Origin: Stieleria varia
GTDB taxonomy: Bacteria > Planctomycetota > Planctomycetia > Pirellulales > Pirellulaceae
Length of the DNA stretch: 64,000 nucleotides
NCBI RefSeq assembly: GCF_038443385.1
Contig: NZ_CP151726.1
Location: 7,564,001-7,628,000 of the forward strand
Direction of reading: 5' to 3'
This document shows positions 55,946-64,000 of the stretch, one piece after another; within the stretch, counting starts at the first letter, position 1, and every line of letters begins with the position of its first letter. A program made the position numbers and the translations under genes. A model generated the notes under the pieces. The model was not told the DNA's origin. It searched no databases and saw only the letters and a list, made by a program, of their open reading frames with translations.

Positions 55946-57305
55946 GAATCAAGTGTTGCATGTCCTGTTCGCCGATGACGAACCCGATTTGCAAGAACTG
56001 GTTGGTGAGTCGCTCCGTCGCATGGGACATAGCGTCGTGGTCTGCCCTGACGGACTGACCGCCATCGCTGCGCTGGAGAAAGAATCTTTCGACTGCATGA
56101 TTGTGGACCTGAACATGCCCGGCTTGGGAGGCATGGAGGTGATCAAGCAAGCCGCTCAACTGCGTCCCGAGATGGATGCCGTCGTGATGACCGGCAAAGC
56201 CACCAAGGACACTGCGATCGAGGCCGTTCGTCAAAACGTGTTCGACTATCTCACCAAGCCCTGCCGAACCGCCGAGCTTGCCGAGATGCTCGGTCGACTC
56301 TCGGAGCACCGCAGCGTGAAACGACAGATGGCCGCCCTGCGTCATCGACTACGTCAAGCCGAAGGTGACTCGAAACTGGTCGGTACCGCCCCGGTGATGG
56401 ACTCCGTTCGCAAACTGATCTCGAAAGTCGGACCGACCGACAGCACGGTACTGATCCGCGGTGAAACGGGATGCGGCAAAGAACTCGTCGCACGGGCGGT
56501 ATACGACAGCAGTCTGCGTGCCGCCCAACCGATGGTTTCGATCAATTGCGGCGCGTTGCCCGAAAACCTGATTGAAAGCGAGCTGTTCGGGCATTGCAAA
56601 GGCGCCTTCACCGGTGCCGATTCGGCACGCATGGGACTGTTCGAAGTAGCCGACGGGGGCACGATCTTTTTGGATGAAATCGGCGAGCTGCCTTTGTCGA
56701 TGCAGGCCAAGTTGTTGCGAGTGTTGGAGACAGGCGACATCCGACGACTGGGAGACAACCAAACCGTCCACGTCGATGTTCGCGTGATCTGTGCGACACA
56801 CAGAGACTTGGAAAAGATGGTGGGCGAGGATCTGTTTCGCGAAGACCTGATGTTCCGCATCAATACTTTTGAAATCGACGTGCCACCATTGAGGCAACGC
56901 GAAAGTGACATCATGCCACTGGCAGTCCACTTGCTGCGCCGCCACAGAAACGATGGAAGCGACGATCAACTGTTCAGCGACGCCGCAGTCGCAGAGCTGC
57001 TGGCACACAAGTGGCCCGGCAACGTCCGTGAGTTGGCCAACGTCATTGAGCACGCCGCGATTCTTTGTGATCACCTACCGATCGAGCCGGAGCATTTACC
57101 CAGACATTTCAGTCGTCGCCAAGTCCGGGCGGGCTTGATCGACAACCAGCCGATGACGCTACGAGAACTCGAGTCGATCGCAATCGAGCGAGCCTTAGAA
57201 CGTCATCACGGCGATAAAAAAGCGGCCGCTGAAGAACTGGGAATCGCCCTCAAGACACTCTACAACCGCTTGAACTCCAACACCCCAGCCAGCGAAGCTG
57301 CATAG
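55923..57305 (+). CDS. Sigma-54-dependent response regulator (NtrC family)
   Basis: This 460-aa protein has a receiver domain (1-125; acidic pair Asp18/Asp19, phosphoacceptor Asp62, Lys in YLTKPCR). The AAA+ domain follows (about 150-390; Walker A GETGCGKE, sigma-54-contacting GAFTGAD, Walker B GGTIFLDEIGEL, arginine finger region LFREDLMFRIN). A Fis-type helix-turn-helix ends the protein (HHGDKKAAAEELGIALKTLY). It activates sigma-54 promoters when phosphorylated by the kinase encoded just upstream. The 23-bp overlap of the genes suggests coupled translation. Targets are not evident. Confidence 0.95.
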   Translation: MSRKKLPKNQVLHVLFADDEPDLQELVGESLRRMGHSVVVCPDGLTAIAALEKESFDCMIVDLNMPGLGGMEVIKQAAQLRPEMDAVVMTGKATKDTAIEAVRQNVFDYLTKPCRTAELAEMLGRLSEHRSVKRQMAALRHRLRQAEGDSKLVGTAPVMDSVRKLISKVGPTDSTVLIRGETGCGKELVARAVYDSSLRAAQPMVSINCGALPENLIESELFGHCKGAFTGADSARMGLFEVADGGTIFLDEIGELPLSMQAKLLRVLETGDIRRLGDNQTVHVDVRVICATHRDLEKMVGEDLFREDLMFRINTFEIDVPPLRQRESDIMPLAVHLLRRHRNDGSDDQLFSDAAVAELLAHKWPGNVRELANVIEHAAILCDHLPIEPEHLPRHFSRRQVRAGLIDNQPMTLRELESIAIERALERHHGDKKAAAEELGIALKTLYNRLNSNTPASEAA

Positions 57306-57455
57306 CGTGCCTGATAAGCATCCGCGACTACGAACAGACGAAGAACGATATCAGATGACCCCATCATCCATCAACACTCAAGCAAAGACGCGAAGAAAGG
57401 TGCCCGCCCTTCGCGCCCTTGCGCCTTCGCGTGCAAACATCACAAGGCTTGTCAG

Positions 57456-57797
57456 GGCTTACGGTGGACTGCTCAAAGTTTGGTGTTGACATTGTTTTTT
57501 CAGTCCATGTTTTTGTTCCATGCATCGCAATCAAAGTGAGCCTCAGGCGCTAGCCGTGGGCCGGCACCACAATCCGCCTCAGGCCCACGGCTAGCGCCTG
57601 AGGCTCACTGGGGGGCCACCAGCTGCGCCGGCAGCAGCCTCAGGCGCTAGCCGTGGGCCGGCACCACAATCCGCCTCAGGCCCACGGCTAGCGCCTGAGG
57701 CTCACTGGGGGCCACCAGCTGCGCCGGCAGCAGGGACATAAACTTGCGCAAACCCAAAAAGACACAACACCAAACTTTGAGCAGTCCAGGCTTACGG
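57456..57797. mobile_element. MITE-like element, copy 2 (324 bp) with 9-bp target duplication
   Basis: The element itself spans 57465-57788 with 24-bp terminal inverted repeats (tggactgctcaaagtttgg onward). It is flanked by the perfect direct repeat ggcttacgg at 57456-57464 and 57789-57797, which is included in the coordinates. Inside lie two copies of an about 98-bp block, each a hairpin with 25-bp arms (gcctcaggcgctagccgtgg). Copy 1 at 30880 has one block. No protein is encoded, so movement must have used a transposase elsewhere with 9-bp target duplication. Confidence 0.9.
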
Positions 57798-58063
57798 GAA
57801 CACAGCACTTTACTGATTGTCGCACGGGTTCACCGAATTGATCTCAATCCCGTTTTTTCCTCCGCTCGGTTAGAGACAGTGCGATGCCTCAACAGAGTGC
57901 ACTGTCTCCGGTTATTCCCCGTCCCCTTATTGCTCGTTCTTCCCCTTATTGCTCGTTAAGAAGTGAACGCTCCCACAATGTGGCACTCCATGGGGCTGAC
58001 GCCCCACGCTTTATGCTGCCGTCGCATCCGCGACCGTGCACGGGCACCAATGTTGATTGGCGC

Positions 58064-58163
58064 CATCAGTCACTTTGATCAGCTTTTAAGACCCCCTTCC
58101 CTTTATTGCTCGTCATCAGTCACTTTGATCAGCTTGTAAAAACCCGTTCCCGTTATTGCTCGT
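58064..58163. repeat. 50-bp tandem duplication
   Basis: Two adjacent 50-bp copies begin catcagtcactttgatcagc and end ttattgctcgt, with a few differences in the middle. The end motif also occurs at about 57930 and 57948. Confidence 0.7.
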
Positions 58164-58221
58164 TGACACTTGACCGACTCAACTTGTAGGGTCGAGAATG
58201 CGGTTCTTACGGGTAGTTCAA

Positions 58222-59343
58222 TCAACGCAGGGCGTTGATCGCCAGGGCTTTGGCCCATGTTGAGCTGAAGGTTCCCAGTTGTTCCTTTGCGGGAACACGG
58301 TCCAGGGATGACATAAGACCCGAGAAATTTTCGATGCGATGGGGCAATTGTTGCGTCACTATGCGATCAACGTCATCGAATCCAAATGTTGCGTAGGGCG
58401 AACCGCCGATGGACTCCTGTATTTCATCGACGATAGGATCACACCATGCGTCGATCGCCACACCGGAGGCACCCAGTGCGATCAGTTTCACCGCGTCTGC
58501 CGGCGTGATCTCGCCAGGCACGATCCACAGTGGCAAGTGCTTCGCGTCGGCTTCTCGCATCAGCTTGCGAGCTCGTCGGGTCAAGGCGGCCAGTTGTAAC
58601 GGTTCCATGTCGACTTGATCCATTCGCAAGATCACGCCGTCAGGTTTGGAGACCAGTACGCCCGACAATTCTTCTTCCAGTCGAAAAGGCGGAATCGAAA
58701 CAAACACCGCCGCCTTGGGCGACAACCGTCGCAACTGATCGATTTTATTTCCCAGATGTTTCATCGAGATCACATCCGGTGGAAACGTTCCCGCAGGCAC
58801 ATAGCCGCCACCGGAGTGTGGCGAATCCTCGGGAGTGGCTTCCCAACGTCCAATTTGTTCAGGCGAATAGGCAAAACGTCCCGATATATCACGATGAAGT
58901 GTCAGTCGCACATCGATGATCTTGGCATCGTCGTAATCGACGGGCAGCAGACCGTAACGCTCGGGTCGATAGGGGACCATTCGCGGCAGGTAAAACGCAT
59001 TCGATTCGTCTCGGCTGGCGTTGGAGGCCGGGGACGACTCATCCGCGGATTCTTGCCGCTGCGTCATCAGCATGGGTGTTGCGTGCGCGGAGAGGTCTCG
59101 TGAAAGTGCCGAAACGATGACATCCAATTCGGCCACCGACGTTGCCAACCAGTCCGCGTGTTGTGGGGCAAGCGAGTCCCAGGGAGGGTCGTACCAAAAA
59201 AGCGGCAATGGACACGTGACCTCGACACCATCGATGCGGGCAAACGTGATCGGCCGCAGATCACAATCGTGTCCGCTCCAGGGGGTCGTGACGCGTGGTG
59301 GCACGAGCAACAAAGAGGCCAATCGATCGTCCAAGAGACTCAC
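58222..59343 (-). CDS. Glutamate synthase FMN-domain-like protein (divergent)
   Basis: This 373-aa protein starts at a GTG whose GTGA overlaps the stop of the upstream GXGXG gene. The C-terminal half resembles the TIM-barrel end of GltB-type glutamate synthases (PGEITPADAVKLIALGASGV, then AIDAWCDPIVDEI). The N-terminal half is not recognised (SLLDDRLASLLLVPPRVTTP). The pairing of a GXGXG protein with this domain recalls GltB split into parts, or methylamine-glutamate methyltransferase subunits. Conserved FMN and iron-sulfur residues are not obvious, so activity is uncertain. Confidence 0.5.
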   Translation of the reverse strand: MSLLDDRLASLLLVPPRVTTPWSGHDCDLRPITFARIDGVEVTCPLPLFWYDPPWDSLAPQHADWLATSVAELDVIVSALSRDLSAHATPMLMTQRQESADESSPASNASRDESNAFYLPRMVPYRPERYGLLPVDYDDAKIIDVRLTLHRDISGRFAYSPEQIGRWEATPEDSPHSGGGYVPAGTFPPDVISMKHLGNKIDQLRRLSPKAAVFVSIPPFRLEEELSGVLVSKPDGVILRMDQVDMEPLQLAALTRRARKLMREADAKHLPLWIVPGEITPADAVKLIALGASGVAIDAWCDPIVDEIQESIGGSPYATFGFDDVDRIVTQQLPHRIENFSGLMSSLDRVPAKEQLGTFSSTWAKALAINALR

Positions 59344-60146
59344 CGCCAGTTCGGGTTGACTTCGCCACGCTGCGCCTGTTCGGCAGCCAGCATCGCTTCG
59401 GGAACAATCCGCTGAAAATCCTTTGCATCGCCACGAATTCCAGCACTGATCAGCAACAAGCCCAACTGCAATTCCTCGCGTTTTCGCAACGGGGCTCGCA
59501 CGACACCCTTTGCCAAACTCTTTGCCTTGCCTCGCAGAAACACGTTGACGTTGCTCATTGCGTCGCCCAAATTTTCGCCAGCATCTCCGCCGATCACGAT
59601 CATCCCACTGAGCGCGCCGACGCCGGCCTCATGCCCCACGTTGCCTTTGACAAAAATCCCTCCGCCACGCATCGCCGCGCCACAGTGATTTCCGGCCGTA
59701 CCGTAGATCGCTAGCGTTCCGCCGGCCATCGCCGTTCCCGCGCCCGCACCCGCGTTTCCGCGAATGCGAATCGCTCCACTGATCATGCCCTCGCCAACAC
59801 CGTGTCCTACATCACCGGTGAGCTTCGTCAGGGTTCGTGCGTTGTGTGCAAAGGCATAATCACCCAGTGGACCGGTGACGCGGAGCCGAACCGGATGATC
59901 CAATCTCATCAAGGCAGAGTGTTGGCCATTGGCATCAAGGATTTCGATTGTCGCCATCTGGTCCTCGGACCCGTCCGATTCAATGGCATGGATGGCGTCA
60001 TGCAGCTCCTGCGGAGACAACTCCGCGAGCGACAAGCGGTACTCGGGCGGCGGCTCCAGAGCTGAACCGGAACCCGACAAATCTTTCCCGGCAGGTTTTC
60101 GCCGGGCCAAGTGGTCAGTCGATGAAGAATCCGAGTCAGGTGACAT
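59340..60146 (-). CDS. GXGXG-motif protein (GltB C-terminal / MgsB / FwdC-like)
   Basis: This 268-aa protein has an acidic/basic N-terminus, then a right-handed beta-helix made of repeated G-x-G-x-G turns (about residues 110-210: GDVGHGVGEGMISGAIRIRG, NAGAGAGTAMAGGTLAIYG, NVGHEAGVGALSGMIVIGGD). It ends with a tail RGDAKDFQRIVPE. The same fold forms the GltB C-terminal domain, MgsB and formylmethanofuran dehydrogenase subunit C. The next gene overlaps by 4 bp and is glutamate-synthase-like, favouring the GltB/Mgs side. An Ftr gene lies 23 kb away, so an FwdC/FhcC role cannot be excluded. Confidence 0.6.
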   Translation of the reverse strand: MSPDSDSSSTDHLARRKPAGKDLSGSGSALEPPPEYRLSLAELSPQELHDAIHAIESDGSEDQMATIEILDANGQHSALMRLDHPVRLRVTGPLGDYAFAHNARTLTKLTGDVGHGVGEGMISGAIRIRGNAGAGAGTAMAGGTLAIYGTAGNHCGAAMRGGGIFVKGNVGHEAGVGALSGMIVIGGDAGENLGDAMSNVNVFLRGKAKSLAKGVVRAPLRKREELQLGLLLISAGIRGDAKDFQRIVPEAMLAAEQAQRGEVNPNWR

Positions 60147-60178
60147 GGTGGCTTGAGAGGAGAAGTTTTCGATCGATT

Positions 60179-61129
60179 TTAATTCGATCCCACAACACTC
60201 GAAACGACTTGTTCCATTTTTGTCGCCGCTGCCTGACCGGCCTGCAGCACTTCGGCGTGATCCGCCTTCACACCATGATCTACCTGCGCGACGTTGCTGA
60301 CCAGGGATAATCCCAACACTTGCATCCCTAATTCAGCGGCGGCCAAGACCTCGGGCACCGTGCTCATTCCAGCGACATCGGCACCGATCCGCCGCATCAT
60401 TCGGTATTCTGCCCTGGTTTCGTAGGTTGGTCCCAAAGTCGCCAAGTACGTGCCCTCATAAGCCGTGAATCCATTCCTGACGGCCGATCTCATGGCAATC
60501 GAGGCAAGTCCAGAGTCGTATAGTTCTCCCATCCTTTGACGCCCCAGGCTCAGCGGCCAATCCGCCGGATTGGCGACCGTCGGCTGATCGGAGCTGCCCA
60601 GCCCTCGCTGGTGCAGCCAGTTGATATGGTCCCGAATGACGATGATGTCGCCGACGCGAAGCTTGGGGTTCACGCCGCCGGCAGCGTTGCTGACAATCAG
60701 CGTCCTCGCGCCCAGGGCATGCATCACGCGGACCGGAAAACCGACGTCCGCATTGCTCCAACCCTCGTAACGGTGAAACCGTCCTGCCATGGCCACAACA
60801 GGTCGTTCATTCAAAGTGCCGACGATCAATTGTCCGCGGTGACCGCTGGCAGTCGACTTTGCGAAGCAGGGAATATCGCAGTAGTCGAGTGCGATTGGGG
60901 TTTCGATCCGGTCCGCTAACCCACCCAGCCCGCTGCCCAAAATGATGGCGGTCTCAGGAACGACTGCAGTCCGCGACTGGACAAACTCCATCGTACGCTG
61001 AACTCGATTCGAAAGCGATTCCCTGTCGGTCACAAAGCGGTACTCGTTGATGGTTTTGTGCTGAATCGAAACGATAGGAATGAGCCGTCTGGCACCGAGA
61101 ATGATACCAAGTATACGTGCGATCATCAT
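60179..61129 (-). CDS. Purine nucleoside phosphorylase
   Basis: The full frame gives 316 aa. The conserved part has AIILGSGLGGLADRIE, STASGHRGQLIVGTL, GRFHRYEGW, VSNAAGGVNPKLRVGDIIVI, RDHINWL, LGPTYETRAEYRMMRRIGAD and VAGMSTVPEVLAAAELG, the pattern of trimeric PNPs that phosphorolyse inosine and guanosine to base and ribose-1-phosphate. The first about 32 residues (MMIARILGIILGARRLIP) are unusual; a GTG at 61033 (VTDRESLSNRV) may be the true start. It lies 32 bp upstream of the GXGXG gene on the same strand. Confidence 0.92.
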   Translation of the reverse strand: MMIARILGIILGARRLIPIVSIQHKTINEYRFVTDRESLSNRVQRTMEFVQSRTAVVPETAIILGSGLGGLADRIETPIALDYCDIPCFAKSTASGHRGQLIVGTLNERPVVAMAGRFHRYEGWSNADVGFPVRVMHALGARTLIVSNAAGGVNPKLRVGDIIVIRDHINWLHQRGLGSSDQPTVANPADWPLSLGRQRMGELYDSGLASIAMRSAVRNGFTAYEGTYLATLGPTYETRAEYRMMRRIGADVAGMSTVPEVLAAAELGMQVLGLSLVSNVAQVDHGVKADHAEVLQAGQAAATKMEQVVSSVVGSN

Positions 61130-61218
61130 CGCGTGGCCAGATCACGCCACGTAGGATGAGCGATCGAAATCGCAACCCAATCCATGCCGATTGGATTCTC
61201 TATTTCTCCGTGCCCGCA

Positions 61219-64000
61219 ATGGAGCTGCAGATGACTGATCAACCCACTGATGGTGATCGAAACCAACCGAAGACCATTGTGGTTTGTTGCGACGGAACGG
61301 GAAATGTGGGTGGAGCCGTCACGCCGACGAATGTTTGGCGTATCCGCGAAGCGGTTTACCAAGGCATACCAAAGCGAGACGATCGCGTTCAAGTCGTCCT
61401 GTATCAGGACGGTGTCGGAACCAGCCGTTTTCGGCCCCTGGAGATCTTGGGCAAAGCCATCAGCTTTGGTCTCACGGCGAACTTGGAATCCCTGTATTCG
61501 CGATTCATCCAAGTCTACCAGCCGGGCGATCGAGTGTACTTGTTCGGGTTCAGTCGGGGCGCGTACACGGTCCGTATGTTTTCAGACCTTTTGTATCGGT
61601 GCGGCGTTGCCAGTTGCCGACATCACACAGGTCGCCTGCTGCGAAACGATGAAATCGATGATTTGGCAACGCGAGCGGTGGAGGCGTACAAACATCGCCA
61701 CGTAAAGGATGCGTCAGGGCGATCGTTGGCTGAACTGTTTCGTTTGCGGGCAGGCATCTCTAAATCCGCTGACGGAGAACCCAGTTACCAGCCGCCTGCT
61801 ACGTTCGAAGACCGCGAAAATGAACCAGCCGCTCCAGAGAAAGGCAGAATACCGATTGAGTTCGTCGGCGTGTGGGACACGGTCGCTTCGGTCGGATTTC
61901 CGTTTGACAACGTCAATCAACGACTGATGAGTTTCTGGCAACGAGTGGTTCGCAAACCTGGGCTACGATGGGCCACGTTCGCACAACTGAACTGGCATCG
62001 CGATGGTCACTGGACTCAATGGCGTGACGACGACTTGAATCCATTGACCCGAAACGCGTTTCACGCGATCGCGGTGGATGATGAACGCCAAGCATTTCGG
62101 CCCATTCTGTGGACCGAGTTTGACAAGCCGGACGCGTCTGTGGCAACCGATGACGATTTGGATCAAACACGTCCTCCCGTCGGAACGCGAAAAAAGAACG
62201 TGAATGTCCAGCAGGTATGGTTCGCCGGAATGCATGCCAATGTCGGTGGAGGCTATGCCAAAGACGACCTCGCCTATGTGTCACTCAAATGGATGATGGA
62301 TCGGGCCGAGGAAGCCGGACTTGTTTTCGAAGCGAACACGCGTCGCCGATACGAAGACAATGCGGATCCGCTCAGCCAGATCGCGGACTCCCGCAGTGGA
62401 CTGGCGTTGTACTATCGCTACAAACCTCGCTCGGTCGAAAAACTGTCTGCTCAAGTCGGCTTGACCTATCAGAACGACGAACGCAAGCCAAAAATTCATA
62501 CCTCGGTCTTGCAGCGCATTGAAAACGGAACAGACCAATATGCCCCGATCGGCCTGCCAAGCCCCGATCACTATGTCGAAGTCGACGAAGCGGCTGGCAC
62601 CCTGGAGCAGCAGATCCGTGCACAGACAACGACGCAAATCGAGGATTCATTCTTTCGTGACCCAACGCTCCGCGGTAGCGTGCCAACTGCGTCCTCGACC
62701 GAATATCGATGGAAACAACGAAGCCGACCTGAGGAGGAGGTGACTCGATCGACTCTTCAAAAGTCCACCGCAAGTGAGACGCTGCGTGACGAATCAACAG
62801 CGGTGGACCCTGCCTGCCCGGAAGAAACTCGCCGCCAGGCACTGCGGATCACGTACGGCTACACACGGATTCGACGAGGATTGTACTACGCGTTCTTTAC
62901 GCTCACGATTGCGTTCCTCGTGGTCGGTGTCACGTCCAAACGCCCCGGACTCTTGGCCCCCATCGACAACTTCTTCTATCATGGTGTTGCCCGCGTGACA
63001 GACGCGTTCCACGAGATCAATCCCCTAGGGCCGATCCCGCTGATCGTACTCACGCCGCCTTTGATCGCGTTGGCAGTGATCTCATACCGATCTCGCAAAC
63101 GGGTTTTGGCGCAAGACGAACTCGATGACCAACTCACAGAATTGGCTGATCCGAATCCGATTCGGACCATTTTCTTAAACGCCGCGGGCTTCATGATTCT
63201 CGCCCTGATCCTGCGTCCGTTGGCGCACTGGGTGACCACAGCCTTGATCCCGGTCGCGGGTGAGCAACTGGTCGGAGTTCTTGGTTCCCCCACTTGCTTT
63301 GCGATCTTCGCCGCGTTGTTCTACGGAGTGATCAAACTCAATGCTTTCTGTCGCAATCGGATGCGGCTATGGAGTGTCTACGCTTGGAGAGTGTCCCAGC
63401 GGATCATTGTGCGTAAAGAACTCTCACCCGACCGGTACGACCGTTTCGCCGGACGTTTTACCGAGCGCAGCCCATGGATCAAGTTCTTTGACCACATCGT
63501 CGTCCCCACGGTCGCCTTCTCGATTCTGAGTGTGGCCTTGGCATTTCCGATCTGGATCACGATTCGCGACATAGTGTTGCGAATGCGAATCCAGAGTGCA
63601 GACGCGACATCAGTGAGCATGGCCGACATTCCTGCCGGCATCCAAGGCATTGAGTCAAAAGCTTTTCAACTCTCCTTTGTCACCTCCGACATCCTTGACA
63701 CGGAACTGACTGTCGATCCGCGTGTGATGTATGTCTTGGCGATCCAGAGAGGCCTAACAGAGGAGACGCAATGGAAGGACCGAACGCAACCCATCGATGC
63801 AGACGGCGTGATCGCACCAGAAAATCTGAATGCCTTGCAGCGGCTATCAACCCCACTGAAACGAAATCCGGCTGCCGCTTACTTTCAACTCGTTGCCAGT
63901 GTCGACGATCCCGCAGAGATGCCATTTGTGATCACGCCCGGCATCCCGTTTTCGGTTCCACGCCGAGGAAGGTTGTATCTCAGCGTCAATGACGTCCCCG
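61219..64000 (+). CDS. DUF2235 (Tle1-like) hydrolase with membrane segments, 3' end outside window
   Basis: The frame is open from ATG 61219 (or 61231) to the edge, 927 codons. The N-terminal domain starts TIVVCCDGTGN and shows the alpha/beta-hydrolase elbow FGFSRGAYTVRMF with Ser112, then VGVWDTVASVG with Asp220 and WFAGMHANVGGGY with His339, the likely catalytic triad of DUF2235. Related proteins include type VI phospholipase effectors. Four or more hydrophobic segments follow (about 560-780, e.g. AFFTLTIAFLVVG and LIVLTPPLIALAVIS), so this protein seems membrane-bound rather than a free effector. No secretion-system gene is near. The substrate is unknown. Confidence 0.85.
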   Translation, partial: MELQMTDQPTDGDRNQPKTIVVCCDGTGNVGGAVTPTNVWRIREAVYQGIPKRDDRVQVVLYQDGVGTSRFRPLEILGKAISFGLTANLESLYSRFIQVYQPGDRVYLFGFSRGAYTVRMFSDLLYRCGVASCRHHTGRLLRNDEIDDLATRAVEAYKHRHVKDASGRSLAELFRLRAGISKSADGEPSYQPPATFEDRENEPAAPEKGRIPIEFVGVWDTVASVGFPFDNVNQRLMSFWQRVVRKPGLRWATFAQLNWHRDGHWTQWRDDDLNPLTRNAFHAIAVDDERQAFRPILWTEFDKPDASVATDDDLDQTRPPVGTRKKNVNVQQVWFAGMHANVGGGYAKDDLAYVSLKWMMDRAEEAGLVFEANTRRRYEDNADPLSQIADSRSGLALYYRYKPRSVEKLSAQVGLTYQNDERKPKIHTSVLQRIENGTDQYAPIGLPSPDHYVEVDEAAGTLEQQIRAQTTTQIEDSFFRDPTLRGSVPTASSTEYRWKQRSRPEEEVTRSTLQKSTASETLRDESTAVDPACPEETRRQALRITYGYTRIRRGLYYAFFTLTIAFLVVGVTSKRPGLLAPIDNFFYHGVARVTDAFHEINPLGPIPLIVLTPPLIALAVISYRSRKRVLAQDELDDQLTELADPNPIRTIFLNAAGFMILALILRPLAHWVTTALIPVAGEQLVGVLGSPTCFAIFAALFYGVIKLNAFCRNRMRLWSVYAWRVSQRIIVRKELSPDRYDRFAGRFTERSPWIKFFDHIVVPTVAFSILSVALAFPIWITIRDIVLRMRIQSADATSVSMADIPAGIQGIESKAFQLSFVTSDILDTELTVDPRVMYVLAIQRGLTEETQWKDRTQPIDADGVIAPENLNALQRLSTPLKRNPAAAYFQLVASVDDPAEMPFVITPGIPFSVPRRGRLYLSVNDVP

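Larger units (their letters stand above)
57306..58221. other. Repeat-rich gene-free stretch
   Basis: I see no convincing gene in these 916 bases. They hold the second MITE-like element with its 9-bp direct repeats and several copies of a TTATTGCTCGT motif (about 57930, 57948, 58104, 58154). A 50-bp tandem duplication is at 58064-58163. The stretch separates the response regulator from a convergent minus-strand cluster. Confidence 0.6.

Overview
The window looks like a chromosome segment from a planctomycete of the Pirellulaceae (Rhodopirellula-like). The grounds are an exported giant protein with the LEPRMLLAA export-type motif, an ECF sigma factor next to zinc-finger Ser/Thr kinases, a tetrahydromethanopterin-type C1 enzyme (Ftr/FhcD), a sigma-54 activator with its sensor kinase, and several families of palindromic repeats. 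No tool was run; all names rest on reading motifs.

Layout. 1-8212 (minus) is the N-terminal part of a giant secreted protein with a lipase-like head; its 3' end lies outside the window. 8367-19536 (plus) is an ECF sigma factor followed by three large membrane Ser/Thr kinases. Each kinase starts with an anti-sigma-type HxxxCxxC zinc motif and ends in a different domain (beta-propeller/TPR, LamG-like, TPR). An outer-membrane-type protein follows.

20620-28080 is an accessory island. It holds a frameshifted IS1380-like element with perfect 17-bp ends, the wreck of a type I restriction locus (hsdS tail, three separate hsdR 5' ends, an hsdR body cut at its Walker A motif), ten tandem 110-bp REP-type hairpins abutting a Y1 (RAYT) transposase gene, a nucleotidyltransferase/Xre toxin-antitoxin-like pair, and a second RAYT remnant.

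28080-35421 is mostly minus strand: a DUF2314 lipoprotein, tRNA-Lys, pabB, an acylphosphatase, a MITE-like element, an FHA-GAF-PP2C phosphatase, trigger factor, tRNA-Gly and a small membrane protein. 35608-36531 is ftr/fhcD. 36759-49366 is the S10-spc ribosomal protein operon from rpsJ through secY to adk, without rpmD (L30). 49501-57305 carries a secreted PQQ-propeller/TPR protein and an overlapping sensor kinase/NtrC-type regulator pair.

57306-58221 is a repeat-rich gap with a second copy of the MITE-like element, flanked by a perfect 9-bp direct repeat. 58222-61129 (minus) holds a glutamate-synthase-like pair and a purine nucleoside phosphorylase. 61219 to the right edge is a DUF2235 hydrolase with membrane segments, cut by the window end.

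The most unusual material is the RAYT/REP array inside the decayed restriction locus, the triple zinc-finger kinase cluster behind one ECF sigma gene, the giant lipase-headed protein, and the hairpin-carrying MITE family.
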